NCBI RefSeq assembly: GCF_000150275.1 | Contig: NW_002060947.1 | Span: forward strand, 1,606,944-1,670,943 | Origin: Trichoplax adhaerens | Taxonomy: Eukaryota; Placozoa; Uniplacotomia; Trichoplacea; Trichoplacidae | Reading direction: 5' to 3' | Length of the DNA stretch: 64,000 nt | Shown: positions 16,126 through 29,517 of the stretch, piece by piece | How positions within the stretch are numbered: the stretch's first letter is position 1 | How the letters are laid out: each line of letters starts with the position of its first letter | Notes under the pieces: model-generated | What the model was told of the DNA's origin: nothing | Seen by the model: only the letters and a program-made list of their open reading frames with translations | The model's database searches: none | Position numbers and translations under genes: made by a program

Positions 16126-18103
16126 AGACTGATGGAACATCCTAGTAACCGTTTTAATGTAATCAGAAATATAAATCAACATCTCAGTTGACGGATAGAC
16201 GAGAACAAAAAATAATTGTTGTGTATTATCTCGACAACATACTGTAGTTCCATACTATCGGAGCAATACTAATGACTTGAAAGTTGGCAGGCTAATGGTA
16301 ACAGTAGGACCTCCAAAAATCCATTTCAAAATTCTTTATACAACATACCGAACACGATGCTAAATTAGAAACTATTGGATCCATAGATCAACCTATTTTC
16401 GTACACTTAGGTCTCGTAGCAATATTGTTTGGTTATGCTTCAATCGGCTAATCAATGATATTTACTCAAGTTTTGACTTTGTAATTTGTATCAATTTTCA
16501 AAATATGTGTACTGTATACTGTAATTTGTTACACCAACTGTGGGTCTGCTGGAAAATGCGTTAGTGTTGTCAATTTCAGCGCTCTTTAATGATTCATTAG
16601 GACTATACTGTCAACTAATTTCTGAATGTCAGCTATTAAATGCAAAGGTTTTGCTATTAAAAAACGTTGTTAAAGATATGCTTAAAAATGAACATAAATG
16701 GGACCTGTTGTTGCCTTAGAAAAATCCCGAGGATTCGTCGTGCCATGATCTTGCTCGTCCTCGTTCTTATCGTGTAGTAATTATAATGAACGGAAGACTT
16801 TTCATCCGTCATGGATTCCGATACATTTCACATATTATAGAACCTCATCATCAAAGTACTCCCTATGGCAATTCGTTTCCTTTTTGCATGCCAGACTTTG
16901 ATAGGCTTATAACTAAAGCTATATTTCGAAACAAAATTATATATTAGTTATTGCTGACGAAACTCTTTCCCTAAAAAGAGAAGAGCCATATGATAACATT
17001 ACCATTGTCGCTTCTGTAACATTTTGAGAGTATAAACATGTTATCAAGAGTATTCTCAAATACTAGGAAGTATCACTAAATCTGACTTTGTATGTAGAAT
17101 TTATTGACAACCGAAACTTTTATGAACTATTTGAATATTTTCCGGTTGCAACGTGCACCGGTACAATAGTATACTCTCACATGCTTATGATTCAATAACT
17201 ACACTGCAAAGTGTTATAGTTTCCCGAAAAAATAAAATGCCGTACAGTAGTTGCTATGGCCCCAAGCATCCTCGCTCTTTCATCCGTTGCTTGGGTTTAA
17301 TCTGATACCCAAATAAAATTACAATTTCTCCTTGCTCAAGTCGCAATAACACGTTACCATCAACCACTAACTAATGCCTATTACAAATTTACCATACTTT
17401 CCATTTTTACAGTATATTACTAGCTCAGACTCCATCAAGTCATGCAACAATGACGTCTTTATTCAAGTCGGAAATCTCATCATATTTAGCATCAATACAT
17501 CATTAGAATTTCGATTACAAATAATATTATTACAAATAATGTGCAGGTGATATGTAAAGTAGTCTTATCAAGACACGCCATAAATTACACTAAAATAAAA
17601 CACGTGTATTAGACGAAATCGTTTACTCTGATCCTTCAATATCACAACTTGAATTATTTTCTCTTCGGCATCATTACGTTCTTGATGTTGATACTATGTT
17701 GATATCAACAGCAATGCTAAATTACTCAGTTACTTTCATTGAAACTCAACATGTAATGTCCATATCAAAATAAGTATAAAATAGCCAAATGTCTATTGCT
17801 GTATCATGTCGAGTTGATGGCGATTCTTGCACTTTAAAATGCAATCCACTAAAGCAAATTGTAACTATACTATAATCAATAAATCAAGATCATTTGCAAT
17901 TAAACGTCTATGGAGAGCTCAAATACGATGCACATTGTAAGTATAGCAAAGCCAAATAAGAAATAAACGATAACCATAAAGACTGCAGTTATTTTGTCTT
18001 TTTATTACCCTGCCAAGGTAATTGAATCAGCATCTACCGCTCTCTTGAACTCTCTTTACTTATCTTATATTTAACCATCTATCTTGATTAACACGTATAC
18101 CAA
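16126..18103. other. Convergent intergenic region, no gene seen
   Basis: About 2 kb between the 3' ends of the TOM5 and DOMON genes. AT-rich with only short open frames; no RNA gene or repeat array recognised. Confidence 0.6.
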
Positions 18104-21100
18104 TTAGTTACGCACTGTTGCAGCATCTTCATTTTGTGGTGGCACAGGATCTGGCTCATCTGTATCTACGCGTTTATAGATAGTAGTACCTTCCTCTCTG
18201 CAAATGAGATAGGTAGCATAGCTGATTTAACAATTTAGCTGTTAACCAGAATTCAAGTTACCACAATGTTCAGAGCAGCATTTGGAAAATGTGATTTCAT
18301 TACATCCATATTACAGATAAAATAAAATTAGGCTAAATCAAAGTGTATATCGGCATCAACATATAGATCGGTTTCTATTTGAACTTCATATATGGTTGAC
18401 TAATAGGGTGAATTAAGCTTCTTGAAGATTTTGCCATACTAGTTATGATGCTATCTAGCTTGGAGACCTGACGAATTAGTTACAATTGGTCGACGATGTC
18501 TTAATCCCTTCACCGGCTCATCTCTAATCCCTAAGCCCTTGTGAATACTAAAACTTTGAAAATTGATGTCTTTAATTACACTACAGTCAATCATTGGTAA
18601 CGACATTGCAATAAATTTATAATTATAATGATGCTAAATGTAAGATATTAGTATCAACTAAAAATTTCTTTCTCGATACCAAGAGAATAATCAACTAGAA
18701 GGAAAGTATTATAAACAGAAATCAAACTTTAAAATACCACATACAGAATGCGAAAAGGGCATTGCATCAAATAAATATACAGTAGCGTTACCAATAGATC
18801 ATTCAAATTTCGTAATTATCTCAGCTTATAGCAAATTATCCATTAATGAAATATCTGAAAATTAAAAGTCTTCTTCTATTATAATAATGAGTTATATTTG
18901 GAAGTTCTATAAACAGTAAGCAGCGATAACTTTTATACAGTAGATATAGAAGGTTCGTCATTCCAATCGATAGTAACTAAACTTCTCAAGTATCTTCTCA
19001 AATGTATCGGTCCTATTACTACCATCAAAATGGCCAACATTTAAACCACAAAATACTAACTTCTACAAGATGAAATTATTTATCAAATAATTTTGTAAGA
19101 TTAGCGACTGAAGTTGGCATTGGTCATATATGCAAGAAATAGGTGTAAAGGACTTAAAGGAAATCAACCACTTTCTTATTAAATTAATATTTCATATTTA
19201 ATATTTATATATATTCAACATCCTTTCCCAAAGTATAGTATTATTGTTAATACTGTATAAAAATTTCCTATTCTAGATAAAAAAATGTAATAGATAGGGA
19301 TATGTTTGCAAGCCGTTTGAAGATGATGTCATTTGCAGTCAGTGATCAGGTATAGCTTATAAATTGACTATATTCCGCGTAGTAAGAATTAACTAGTCTG
19401 TATCAAATGGTGCAGATTATTTTCGTGCTAACATTTAGGACAATTAGGTGTCAGGGTATCAACATTGGATATAATTGGATCACTTCCCCTTTAGATAAAT
19501 TAGTAAAAATTCCTGTATATGTGATATGGGAAATCTATTCACAGACATTATATAGCTGTTAAATTAGATTGAAAGTAGTGTACGTATACGTATTAATCTC
19601 CTAGTTCAAAGTACATTAGTTATATTGGCTCTGTTTACTAACCAGTAGAAATACCAAAGCAACTATATGTAGCTCATTGCTTTAATTATTACCTAGAAAT
19701 GCTAGCAATGCCTTACCGTAATACCTACAAGTATAGTAGTAATTTATATTACAGTAGCAGAGTTGATAAATCAAGCTTCTCTACATGGCTGGCATTTGTA
19801 GACTAGATTAAGAAAGTCTCCGAATATTTTATCATTTTGTTTTCGTTCGTCATTTCATTTATACAGATACAAATAGTCTAGATAGCTCTCTATTCACGCT
19901 AGACATGAAAGAAATTGAATTATTATCTACAAGGATATATTGATAAACCTACTCGTCGACGAATGTTGGCATAGTTTTAAGTTTTTCCATATTTCTATGC
20001 CACCTTTTCATGGCGATAACGATGATAACAATCACGAATATGAAGGCAATACAGATGCCGAAAATCAAAGCTTGCTCTGTTGCTGCAAACTTGCGGATAT
20101 CCGTTGCATCTAGTTATAAATTATCCAAGAGGATAGAAATCGTTTATCTTCTACATTTACATCATAAATCATGGCACTATTAGGTCTCTTTATCCAATAT
20201 TTGATGGCTAATTACTGACTAACCTTCACACTCGCCATAATTGGATGGCTTTTTATGCATTATTTTACCATCACATATATAGACTAATTGTGTAGTTTCT
20301 GGCCCTAACAATATCATGAAAGAAAAGTAGTGGATTGAAATATATTAATAACATAATATTTGCGATAGCATTCAATATCAGTTCTGGATACCATGACATA
20401 AAATTGTTTTTTAAATCAATGCTATATCTTAAAAAATTGCTGTGTATTTTAACTCTTAATCTAGCTACCTAAAATCTTAATGATATAAAAGAGCAGTTTA
20501 ATAATAGCAATTTTCGAAAATAAACCATGTTAAGGTGTATATGTCATGATATAGAATAGTACATTTTAGGTTATGTATCCAAACCTTATAAAATGAATGA
20601 AGGTAATAACAGACTACTAATATCCACTAATAAATAGGATCATACTCAAGAATAAAATTATGGAATAAAATCATGCTAAATCGGCATTATTTGCAATAAT
20701 ATGCCTATCTAATATTATACATACTGTACATTAGCTAGTAACCCAACGCTACCGGTGATCACAATAAAGTGCTATTAAATGCTTAGAAACTTGTAAAATA
20801 AATTTACTAGCATTTTTAAGTTAATTAACTAAAAGTCAATCTCGTAACTATACCATAACTTATTATATTTAGACTAGCATAGTGCAATTTTTGATTATTT
20901 TTAAAGATTGAGCTGTTACTGTCATCATTTACCTGGAACTTCGACAGGAACTAAATCAATAATAACGTCGTCTCTCTTTTGCCTTGCATGATAGGAATGA
21001 TCCATATCGCCATAAGCATGTACAACATGAAGGGAAACACCCTGTGAAATAATAATCCATCCATTAACGTCCACTTTTAGCAGTATATCATACCCATGCG

Positions 21101-22522
21101 GTAGTCTTTCAAATCATGCTTAAATATGATTTTAATTCTCGATATTTTAAAATAAAATCATGAAAGTAAATTCAATTTGAAAGATTTGATAACCTCATCT
21201 GAAATTTGATTATTTTCACTATCAATGACTTGCGTGAATGTCATATACTTGTAGTCGCCATCTTGTACCACGCCATGATATTGATGATGATAGAATGACG
21301 AGACTGATTCCAGAACTTCTCGGTACTAGATCATGATAACATTAATGGCAAAAGCAAACTTTAATATCTTAGCGCTATCCATCAATGAGATACATATAAG
21401 ACAGAATCGACACATAATGTTAAGCTTTGGATATAGAACGTCCAAAAAGTGGATAAAGGCGACGGATTGACAGTGGGTGTAGATGCGCTTATACTACAAT
21501 TTTGATTATAATAAACGTATTATTCAAAATTTATCATAGCATTTTTAAATTTTCTGCAATATACTTGATTTTATGTCATTTCCCTTCAAAAAATATATTT
21601 GAAAAATTCCAAGGGTAATAAAAACTCGCTTTTCGTTTGTATATATACAATCTTTAATATTACTATAAAGACTTATGGGTATAGTAACATATTTAACAAA
21701 TGCTAGAGTAAAGTCGAAATATCGAGCTAACAGCTTATACTCTAAAATTCAGTTAAATTAAATATTAGAAAGTTGTATTAATGAAACTAAAAAGTACCGG
21801 TATACTCGTATCATACTACGGGTAATAGGCAACATTAAGTTCTACCAAGACCTATGAACAGTAGATTGCTATAGGCTATACCTAAAATCAGGAGCTCAAT
21901 TCAGTAAATTTTATCACAAATTCACAATTTGCTCTAAAATACGTTGAAAAATACTGTGTAGCATGGAAAGCCCTGTTATAGGTAGTTTTTTAACTATTAC
22001 TAACGTCTATTCCTAGATCATCAAGTATTATAGAATATGAATCGTTTAAATTTGATCTCAAATGTAATACGATTTATAAAAGATTATATATGGTAACTAG
22101 TGTCCAGTTATAAGCATATATCCAACGGTATCATTAAGTTTCACTAATCGATTTATATACCATAATTTGCAAAATGTTGCCCTATTCGGCTGTAGACTTA
22201 TTGAAGAATTGTTATATACTATAGTCATCAATCTGTATTCAACCTCTTTTTCATGCGGCTTTTGCTCACGAGCCCAACCAAAATGCCATTCAAAATCACC
22301 AGCTCGTCCAGTCCGAGATAGACCGATTCCAATCCAACTATTTGATTTAGCTCGAAAATGGAAGCTGACAGAATTACCAGCTATGTCTGCTTCCCAAGAC
22401 AATTTGACTTGATCTGGGCGATGTAAAATTCGTTCGCCACGGAATATGTTATCATCTTCCTCGGCGGCAATTAAGGTAGCATAAATGGCAATTGTTGCTA
22501 TCCAGAAAATTCGTGAGTGCAT
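18104..22522 (-). CDS. Single-pass membrane protein with extracellular DOMON domain
   Basis: Six exons in transcription order: 22244-22522, 21194-21325, 20933-21041, 20224-20304, 19953-20109, 18104-18197. All phases match, giving 283 aa. The ATG at 22522 starts a signal peptide (MHSRIFWIATIAIYATLIAA). A DOMON-like beta domain follows (VKLSWEADIAGNSVSFHFRA, NSWIGIGLSRTG, and LHVVHAYG near residue 150, like the VRVIYAYG end of DOMON). Then comes a juxtamembrane Cys-containing stretch (LVYICDGKIMH ... NYGEC), a transmembrane helix at about 214-234 (ALIFGICIAFIFVIVIIVIA) followed by KRW, and an acidic/proline tail ending in ATVRN. DOMON domains bind haem or sugars in families such as DBH/MOXD1, FRRS1 and FRRS1L. 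No copper-monooxygenase or cytochrome b561 domain is present, so the role is not assigned. Exon 1 could instead read through its weak donor (GTTGAA). Confidence 0.82.
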
Positions 22523-25500
22523 ATTCACAATTTATTGGTATATTAATGAAAAATAGATATTAAAATGAATATTCTTAAATTCTCTGAATCAGTCTTGATG
22601 AAAATCGGAAATTTTATTAGTGTGTTCTAGCCAGAGATTTGATAATGTTGTTAATCGAATGTAATTTTCATCATCAGTTTTCAATACGTTAAATTGAACT
22701 ACAACTTGTTGTTAGATGGATTTTTATCTTCTTAATTGCAAGATATTAATAAGAAAATCGAGCAATTGCATGTCATTAGTAATATAATAACAATATTGCT
22801 AGCATATGTTCAATCTAGTGGTATTCCATATTGATCATTATCATATGGCTGTTATAGTTATGTGAGTTCCAAGAGTAAGTGGATAATATGATTGTATGAT
22901 AATTAGTATCGAAATACGATCACAGCTGTGGTCATCATCATGATATTTAAACACTAATTAATTAATATTGATTTAGTTGTGATGGCCCTGGCAATATCTA
23001 TATTGATCGTAATAACGAATCTATATGTTAATATTCCTACAATAGTAAAGTTACCGTACTGCACCGGTATGAAATCTACTGTATTATATCAAGGAATCAA
23101 TATGACTCTAAATCATATTTTTAAGTTTGTAGAATAAGAATATTTGGTAACGGAAAATTCAAGATTTTATTTTCTTATCATGTAATAGATAAAGTATTGG
23201 ATCCATTTTTCATTTCGGAAAATTAGATTATGGTCTAGATTTTGAACTACTTGATAGGTCTACTCATAAATAAATAGCTATTAACTATATCCTACTGCTT
23301 AGATATACAGTATTGTAGAATATATAAAATTAAGAAATGATCATAGAATGATATTAGGATCTAATCCCAACTTGTATAAACACTATATCGGTTCTTCCTC
23401 CAATTTGCATCCTGTCCTTGATATTTAAGAGTGCTCTGATTAAGCAGATGTTAAACTGCAGGATTCGATGTTACAGGTTTGCAACTTATCGCTGCTCAAT
23501 GGCTTGCATATCAGAATATAGAAAAGTGAAAATGATTATTGATTACCTTATGTAGATCTGATGTAAATTATATGGTGAAAATAGTCACTAATTACATACA
23601 TGATACACTACAGGCACGAATTAAATGTATCTTCAATGACCAATTCTACCGGAAATTGTAGATGTAGCAAAAATGGTAATGAACTACTTCGCATTATATA
23701 ATGCATTGGTGGATTTATGGTTACTTATTGATTAATCCTATCAGAAATTATAATATAGTAAAGATGGTTAAAGATTACGATGTGCAATAAATTATCTCAG
23801 CTGAATTATGAGGTATTGACTATTTAATGATAAAGTCTATTGAATAAACTACACGGTTCATCAGCTATACGATATATCTAATTATATACCTATATTTTCT
23901 ACCTCCCCTTTGACCGAATCTAACATAATTTAATGCTATAATATAGTTTCAAGTATCAATAGAGAATAGATTAATTACTTCCTGACCGTCACTAGACGAT
24001 GTATTCAACTATGCTGTAAAACCATACCGGATAATAAATATTCTGAGTAAGTGAAAAGTATCTGTAATAGCTATAAGCATTAATTATTAATTGGGAAAGA
24101 TCTAACTTCTATCTATTTCAATCATCGTTATAATTTTTTTGGAAATTTAAAATCTTAAAAATACAAAATAAAGTCCTAAATGAGATCGCATCGAAAAATT
24201 TAGGTAAAACATCAATACTAGATTAAGTAGCGTCATGAAAGTAATGTCTAATATTTAATTCAAGATCAATTCAAATAGATGAAATTGCTATCTCTTAAAC
24301 CATTACAATGATAATTCTGAGCAATGTAGAAATTACTGGTAATGAAGAATAAATAATAATCAGCTGCTGTATTCGTCATCCATTCAGAAATCCAAAAGTA
24401 TTTATCGTATTTCTACATTTTTATTATTTCGTTAAATAGAGCTTAAAAAACAAAAGTAATTATATGTTAGAATGGAATACTTAATAAGAATATTTAGCCT
24501 CTGGTATAGCATTGCTTAAAGAAATATTACAGTGCAATATGATGTAAAATTGATCGAAACATAGACCTCTGCTAACAGTAGCTGATATAGAGTAATGTCG
24601 TTAATTTAGCGAATATGTCATTAATAGATTTTGGTCATCATTTCTGTAAGCTTGCAGAGTTTAGCTATAAATAATGATTCGAATTAAAAACAGTATTAAC
24701 TTGATTCAAATATGACATCTAATGATGATTACCTTCAGCACAAAATTATGCCATAATAATATCATATTATACTATGTTCAATAGAGAACTTTGAATGAAT
24801 TTAGCAAACAAATCTCGATACCAATATAATAGGATATAAACATTTGATTATATGTACAAAATTTGAATAGAATTATTAATAGCTTTCTGATTAATACTAT
24901 AACAGCTGCATAACGAAAGATGTTCATTCTTTAGAGGCCTCTGAGATTGTAGTTATTATTTCAGATCCAAATAAATTCATAATTCATAGTAGTAGTCATG
25001 AATTCAAAAATCGTACCGGAGAACCATATTTTATTTCAGTAATTTCTATCTAAAAAATTATAGTATCTTAGTGTAATAAAATAGCTCAATAAATAGATTT
25101 TATGCAGTATTGAACCACATGAAGAATACTATAGCTAAGGCCATGTCATCAACACAATGATGTAAAGTAATTATGTTGTAATCCATCATAATAACTACCT
25201 AAAATGCAATCAATATCTTTATTATTAACGGTAAACTGCCAAAAACAGCATGAACAATGATAATTTTTTTGTTAGTGAATTTTTAGTTGCTATAACTACA
25301 TCCAAGTAAATATATAAGGTTAGTATAATTGATAGTCGAATAATGATATTTCTATTTGAAATTAAAACATCCGGAACGGTAATCCAGTTATTAAAGTGCC
25401 ACAGTATTAAAATATACAATGTACTGATGTTATGATTTTTAATTTAAATACTTTAGATAGATAGAAATATTAGTAAGACCGCATTATTGGCATCGATAAA

Positions 25501-26486
25501 GTGCTACAGCATGAGTATATACGCGTATATAGTACTTTTATATAAATGCCGGATGTAATATTATTCGATTATGTGACCTATAATTACTTTTTCTAAATTT
25601 TATTATAAAAATCAGATAGCAATAAAGTACAGTATATGATAAACTATTATTACATTTATTTCAATATTGGCAGAAATAAGGTAGCACATTAAATTGTTTC
25701 TGGTACAAAGAGAGTACTCTAAAACTGTAATGAACGGCACGCAGTTTCGTATAAATGGTCATGCATGCTTCCTTAACCAATTAGTACCCTGCAAAAAGTA
25801 TTAATTAAATTTTTGATACATATAAAAGTAAGGTAGTATCACCAGTATAACTACTACAAACATGATCAAATACGCGTAGAGATCAAAGTTATGATATTCT
25901 TACTAGCAGATTTATTCCAAAATACTTTAATTTTTTAATTTTTTATAAGCTAATAACTTTTATGTAGGTTTTGACATAAAAACTTAACAGCAGCCGTTAT
26001 AAATGTTGAAATAATTATGAATTTATCAAGACCTTCGAAAAACATGATAAGAATTGTATAAATTTTAAATTTGATTAATAAACGATGTAGTAATAGCAAT
26101 AGCACTGAGAATATTCGTTAACATCGTCAGTATTACCGTATCTAATTACTATTCCTTATTGCCAACCGCAAAAGTTAAAATATTATTTTGCTGCAATGAA
26201 GATAAATTTATGGAAGGTCATTTTTCTGAAATAGAGAAAAAAACTTAGTTCATTGATATAGGCAATTTTAATCTACACGTATATCAAACAACAATGACAA
26301 TGATTAGTGACTATAATTTTCATAAGAGGGACTGAGCTTTGCGCAATGCTGTGGCTTTCATTATTGCCATAGCATCTGTTCGTAAACTCCGAAACATCTA
26401 AATTTCACTATAGACATTAAAATAATGATTACCAGTTCCTGAAAATTTATCCATCTTTATACATACGAATAATCATGTAATTACTA

Positions 26487-26580
26487 TATATATGAACGTG
26501 GCCGTATGCGAAGTCGGTCATTTTGCAAACTGCCCAGTTTGCAAAATGACCGATTTCGCATACGGTCACGTTCATATATA
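26487..26580. repeat. Near-perfect 46-bp-arm inverted repeat with 2-bp centre
   Basis: Left arm 26487-26532 and right arm 26535-26580 are reverse complements with two mismatches, around a CC centre. Both mismatches would be G-U pairs in a plus-strand transcript. The arms start and end in TATATATGAACGTG. It could be a short foldback/MITE-type element or an RNA hairpin precursor. Confidence 0.95.
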
Positions 26581-27367
26581 TTATTTATAAAGGAATACGA
26601 AGGAGTAATTCTAACACGCCCCATTTTTACTATTATGTACAACATTTTATAATTTTATAGATGTTAATCGTTTATTTCATAGATTGGATATTGTAGTTTG
26701 GATGTTGTATGATCTATATCAAAGTTACTAAGAAAGAAATTAGTGTTGATAATTTCCTAGTTTGACTAAAGAATTTTCAGCAATTGATAATACAATATCA
26801 AAAAAGTTAATCGGATACCAAAAATAAGATAAAGGTAGAGGAAGCTATGAAGACTTTAATTTGTGAAGAACTATCTATGGGATAATGGTAAGGTCAAAAG
26901 ACTCATTACGTTTTCGAACTGAATTAGTGTGTGGATAATCTTAGCCTTAATTAGATCGCTTATGCAACCTTAATTTATAATTTATCTTGACCTCTGAATC
27001 TTTTCATTTGTTTGTCATTGGCTCAGATTTGATCCCTATAAATCAAGCCGCCAGTTATTATAAGTTTATTAAGAATGTAATATAAAATTTTTGCCCTTTG
27101 AAACAACGTGGATAGAATTTTAATAGCGACCGCCGGTAATGTATTCCATAATTTATTTGATAACATTCTGATAAATGAGGTAACCTTAATGTAACTCGTT
27201 TTTTAAGAATAATATCCTGATCATTCATATTAAGTCTATTCATGGCAAGTTATGCCATCGACTCCTGAAGCTGAATCATCATTACTTTTAAAGTAAATCA
27301 ACGACTGCACACTTGATAAAAATTTTTGCCGTATTAAAATGCGTTAAAATTTATGCTCAATCTGGCA

Positions 27368-27397
27368 TAGTAGAATAGCATGCTGGCTATTCTACTA
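27368..27397. repeat. 12-bp-arm hairpin
   Basis: TAGTAGAATAGC at 27368-27379 and GCTATTCTACTA at 27386-27397 are perfect reverse complements around a 6-base loop. No T-run follows that would suggest a terminator function. Confidence 0.85.
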
Positions 27398-28500
27398 ATA
27401 TGCCTCAAATTTACTGTTAATTAACATTATGATCTGTAATTTATTTTTATTAATTAATTAGATTTACCTATAACATTACATATTAAATCTTTTATTTATT
27501 GATATCATTGTATCTCTTGGGTGATTGCAATACGCTATTTATTTCGACTAGTCGTTGAATAATAATATAATCAGACAATTGTAAGACCTGAAAGGACTTT
27601 TAATTTGAGACCGTCTTGAATGTTTCATAATTGTTTGTGAAGTAATATAAATGAATTAATGAAATTTCGGGTTTTAGATGTCATTTTGCTGCTTATGTAA
27701 CATGCGTTCACCTTATATTTAGATAACGATTAATAACTAATCAATTTATTCCTGAACTTAAAAAATCTTTAATTTTAATTGTTCTTACATTGGCTAATAA
27801 TGTGCAGGTAGCTATAAATTGAATATCGCCAACTGTAGGTGAAATAATTACGTAAAAATTGCATATTAATACCTTGAAATTACTATCAATAAAATTGTTC
27901 ACAAACATTGGCTGTTGTAATTAAAATAATTGATTCGCTAATACTTTATAATATTATAATTAATTTGAAAGGGTTCAAAGCAGCTAACAAATATTATTAT
28001 GATAATTAAATACTGTACCTATAGAATCTAGCTGAATAGATTTGATGACGCAATTTAAAGTAATTCTGTATTCATACGCGATCTATCATCATAGCTCATT
28101 TAAACCGTCATCTACTCTATGTAAGATTAATAACTATCGAAAAGATATTAGGTATAGTATCAAAAATAGTGTTAATCTGGTGTAATCTAAGAAAGCTATA
28201 CTAATCTCTATCCATATGTTACTGAATATATCATTTATATACGTGACCCCTTATACGATGGGTTAGAAGCCCGTCAATGATCTATTTATATTAATACATC
28301 TCCCTTTTGTTATTTATTTTGCTTATTGCTTTCCTTATCTTTCTCGGCCAACTATGATATGATCGAAATAAAATGAAGTGAAGATGGTTAAAAAAAACTA
28401 TTAATTATAAACACCGCTATTATTTATTTACAGTTAGTTAATCATTGCTTTTAGGAATCACATTATAAGAGGAAAAATAAACGTTTACATAGAATAAAAA

Positions 28501-29517
28501 ATGATAGCTAATAACAGTATCGATCGAACACGACAGTTTCAGATGATTTTTTTATTTGGCCTGACTCTACCCTGTAATTTGGTCTTAATTCTAGTCAATA
28601 TTAGCATAAGCGCTGCAATCTTTCAACTATCATTATTTCGACATCGAATTTATTGCTTTACTGTGAGTATCATGTTTTCAGATATAGTAAATGCAATCTT
28701 TGCTATTGCTAACGTGACGGTAAATGCTTTAACTATAAATCGTACAAATACATTGCAATTAGAAAAGATTTCATGCAAAATTATTCATGCCATATTTTGG
28801 TCATCCTATTGCGTATCAATATTCTCGTTTACTGTCATCGCTGTTGAACGTTATTTAATAATACGAGGAGCTGATCATGACTTTGAAGGATCGCACAGCA
28901 GTAGAGGTGTTAATGTTAGTAATAATGATACCCTGATTATACAATTATGTCTTGTGTGGTTTCTTTCAATGCTAATAGGTGGTTTATGTGTACCACTTGT
29001 AAGTTATAATCCTTTTTCACTTTATGCTCGCTGTGATTATATTGCAATCGAAGGATATTATACCACAATCTACTTTACAACGCTTGCTATCGTATTTTGC
29101 TTACTTCCCATTAGCATTATATTGTATTGCTATGTCTATATCTTTGTTAAAATTTCAACACCATCCAGAAATTGGCTAGCTTTGAATACTTTAAGACTTA
29201 ATCGTTATTCTCGCCGATATCATCTTATACGATTACCATTTGCAACTACCGTTATTTTTGTAGTGTTGATAATTCCTTTGATAATCATTATACCTATAGC
29301 AACAACTGCTGGACAAAGCCTTCGTCAATTTGCGAATAGTCATGCTACGAAAGAGCTCGCACTAGCTACAGCGCATTTAATGTTTTATTCAGCACCTGCT
29401 GTTAATCCAGTGGTAATTTTAATTACCAACAAACGCATACGTCGCAAGGTTAAAGAAGGTTTTTCAATCCTTAAATGCAAATCTGCCAGGCATATTCGTA
29501 GAGTAGAACCTGTCTAA
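28501..29517 (+). CDS. Class A (rhodopsin-like) G-protein-coupled receptor, orphan
   Basis: Single-exon 338-aa receptor in the plasma membrane that would signal through heterotrimeric G proteins. Seven hydrophobic segments are visible. TM2 holds SIMFSD (D61). TM3 ends in VIAVERYLI (ERY at 116-118 in place of DRY). C92 and C178 could form the TM3-ECL2 disulfide. TM5 is near 190-215 and TM6 is a very hydrophobic stretch at 247-268. TM7 has PAVNPVVILITN (302-306), with Ile where the NPxxY tyrosine normally sits, then a basic helix 8 (KRIRRKVKEG). The N-terminus is short (about 15 residues) with an N-glycosylation sequon (NNSI), so a small ligand is more likely than a large glycoprotein hormone. 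No ligand class can be named. Confidence 0.94.
   Translation: MIANNSIDRTRQFQMIFLFGLTLPCNLVLILVNISISAAIFQLSLFRHRIYCFTVSIMFSDIVNAIFAIANVTVNALTINRTNTLQLEKISCKIIHAIFWSSYCVSIFSFTVIAVERYLIIRGADHDFEGSHSSRGVNVSNNDTLIIQLCLVWFLSMLIGGLCVPLVSYNPFSLYARCDYIAIEGYYTTIYFTTLAIVFCLLPISIILYCYVYIFVKISTPSRNWLALNTLRLNRYSRRYHLIRLPFATTVIFVVLIIPLIIIIPIATTAGQSLRQFANSHATKELALATAHLMFYSAPAVNPVVILITNKRIRRKVKEGFSILKCKSARHIRRVEPV

Larger units (their letters stand above)
22523..28500. other. 6-kb gene-free region
   Basis: Very AT-rich, with no open frame above about 65 codons and no recognisable exon on either strand. It contains the long hairpin at 26487-26580 and a smaller hairpin at 27368-27397. It separates the divergently transcribed DOMON and GPCR genes and may hold their regulatory DNA; no motif could be assigned. 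Confidence 0.55.
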
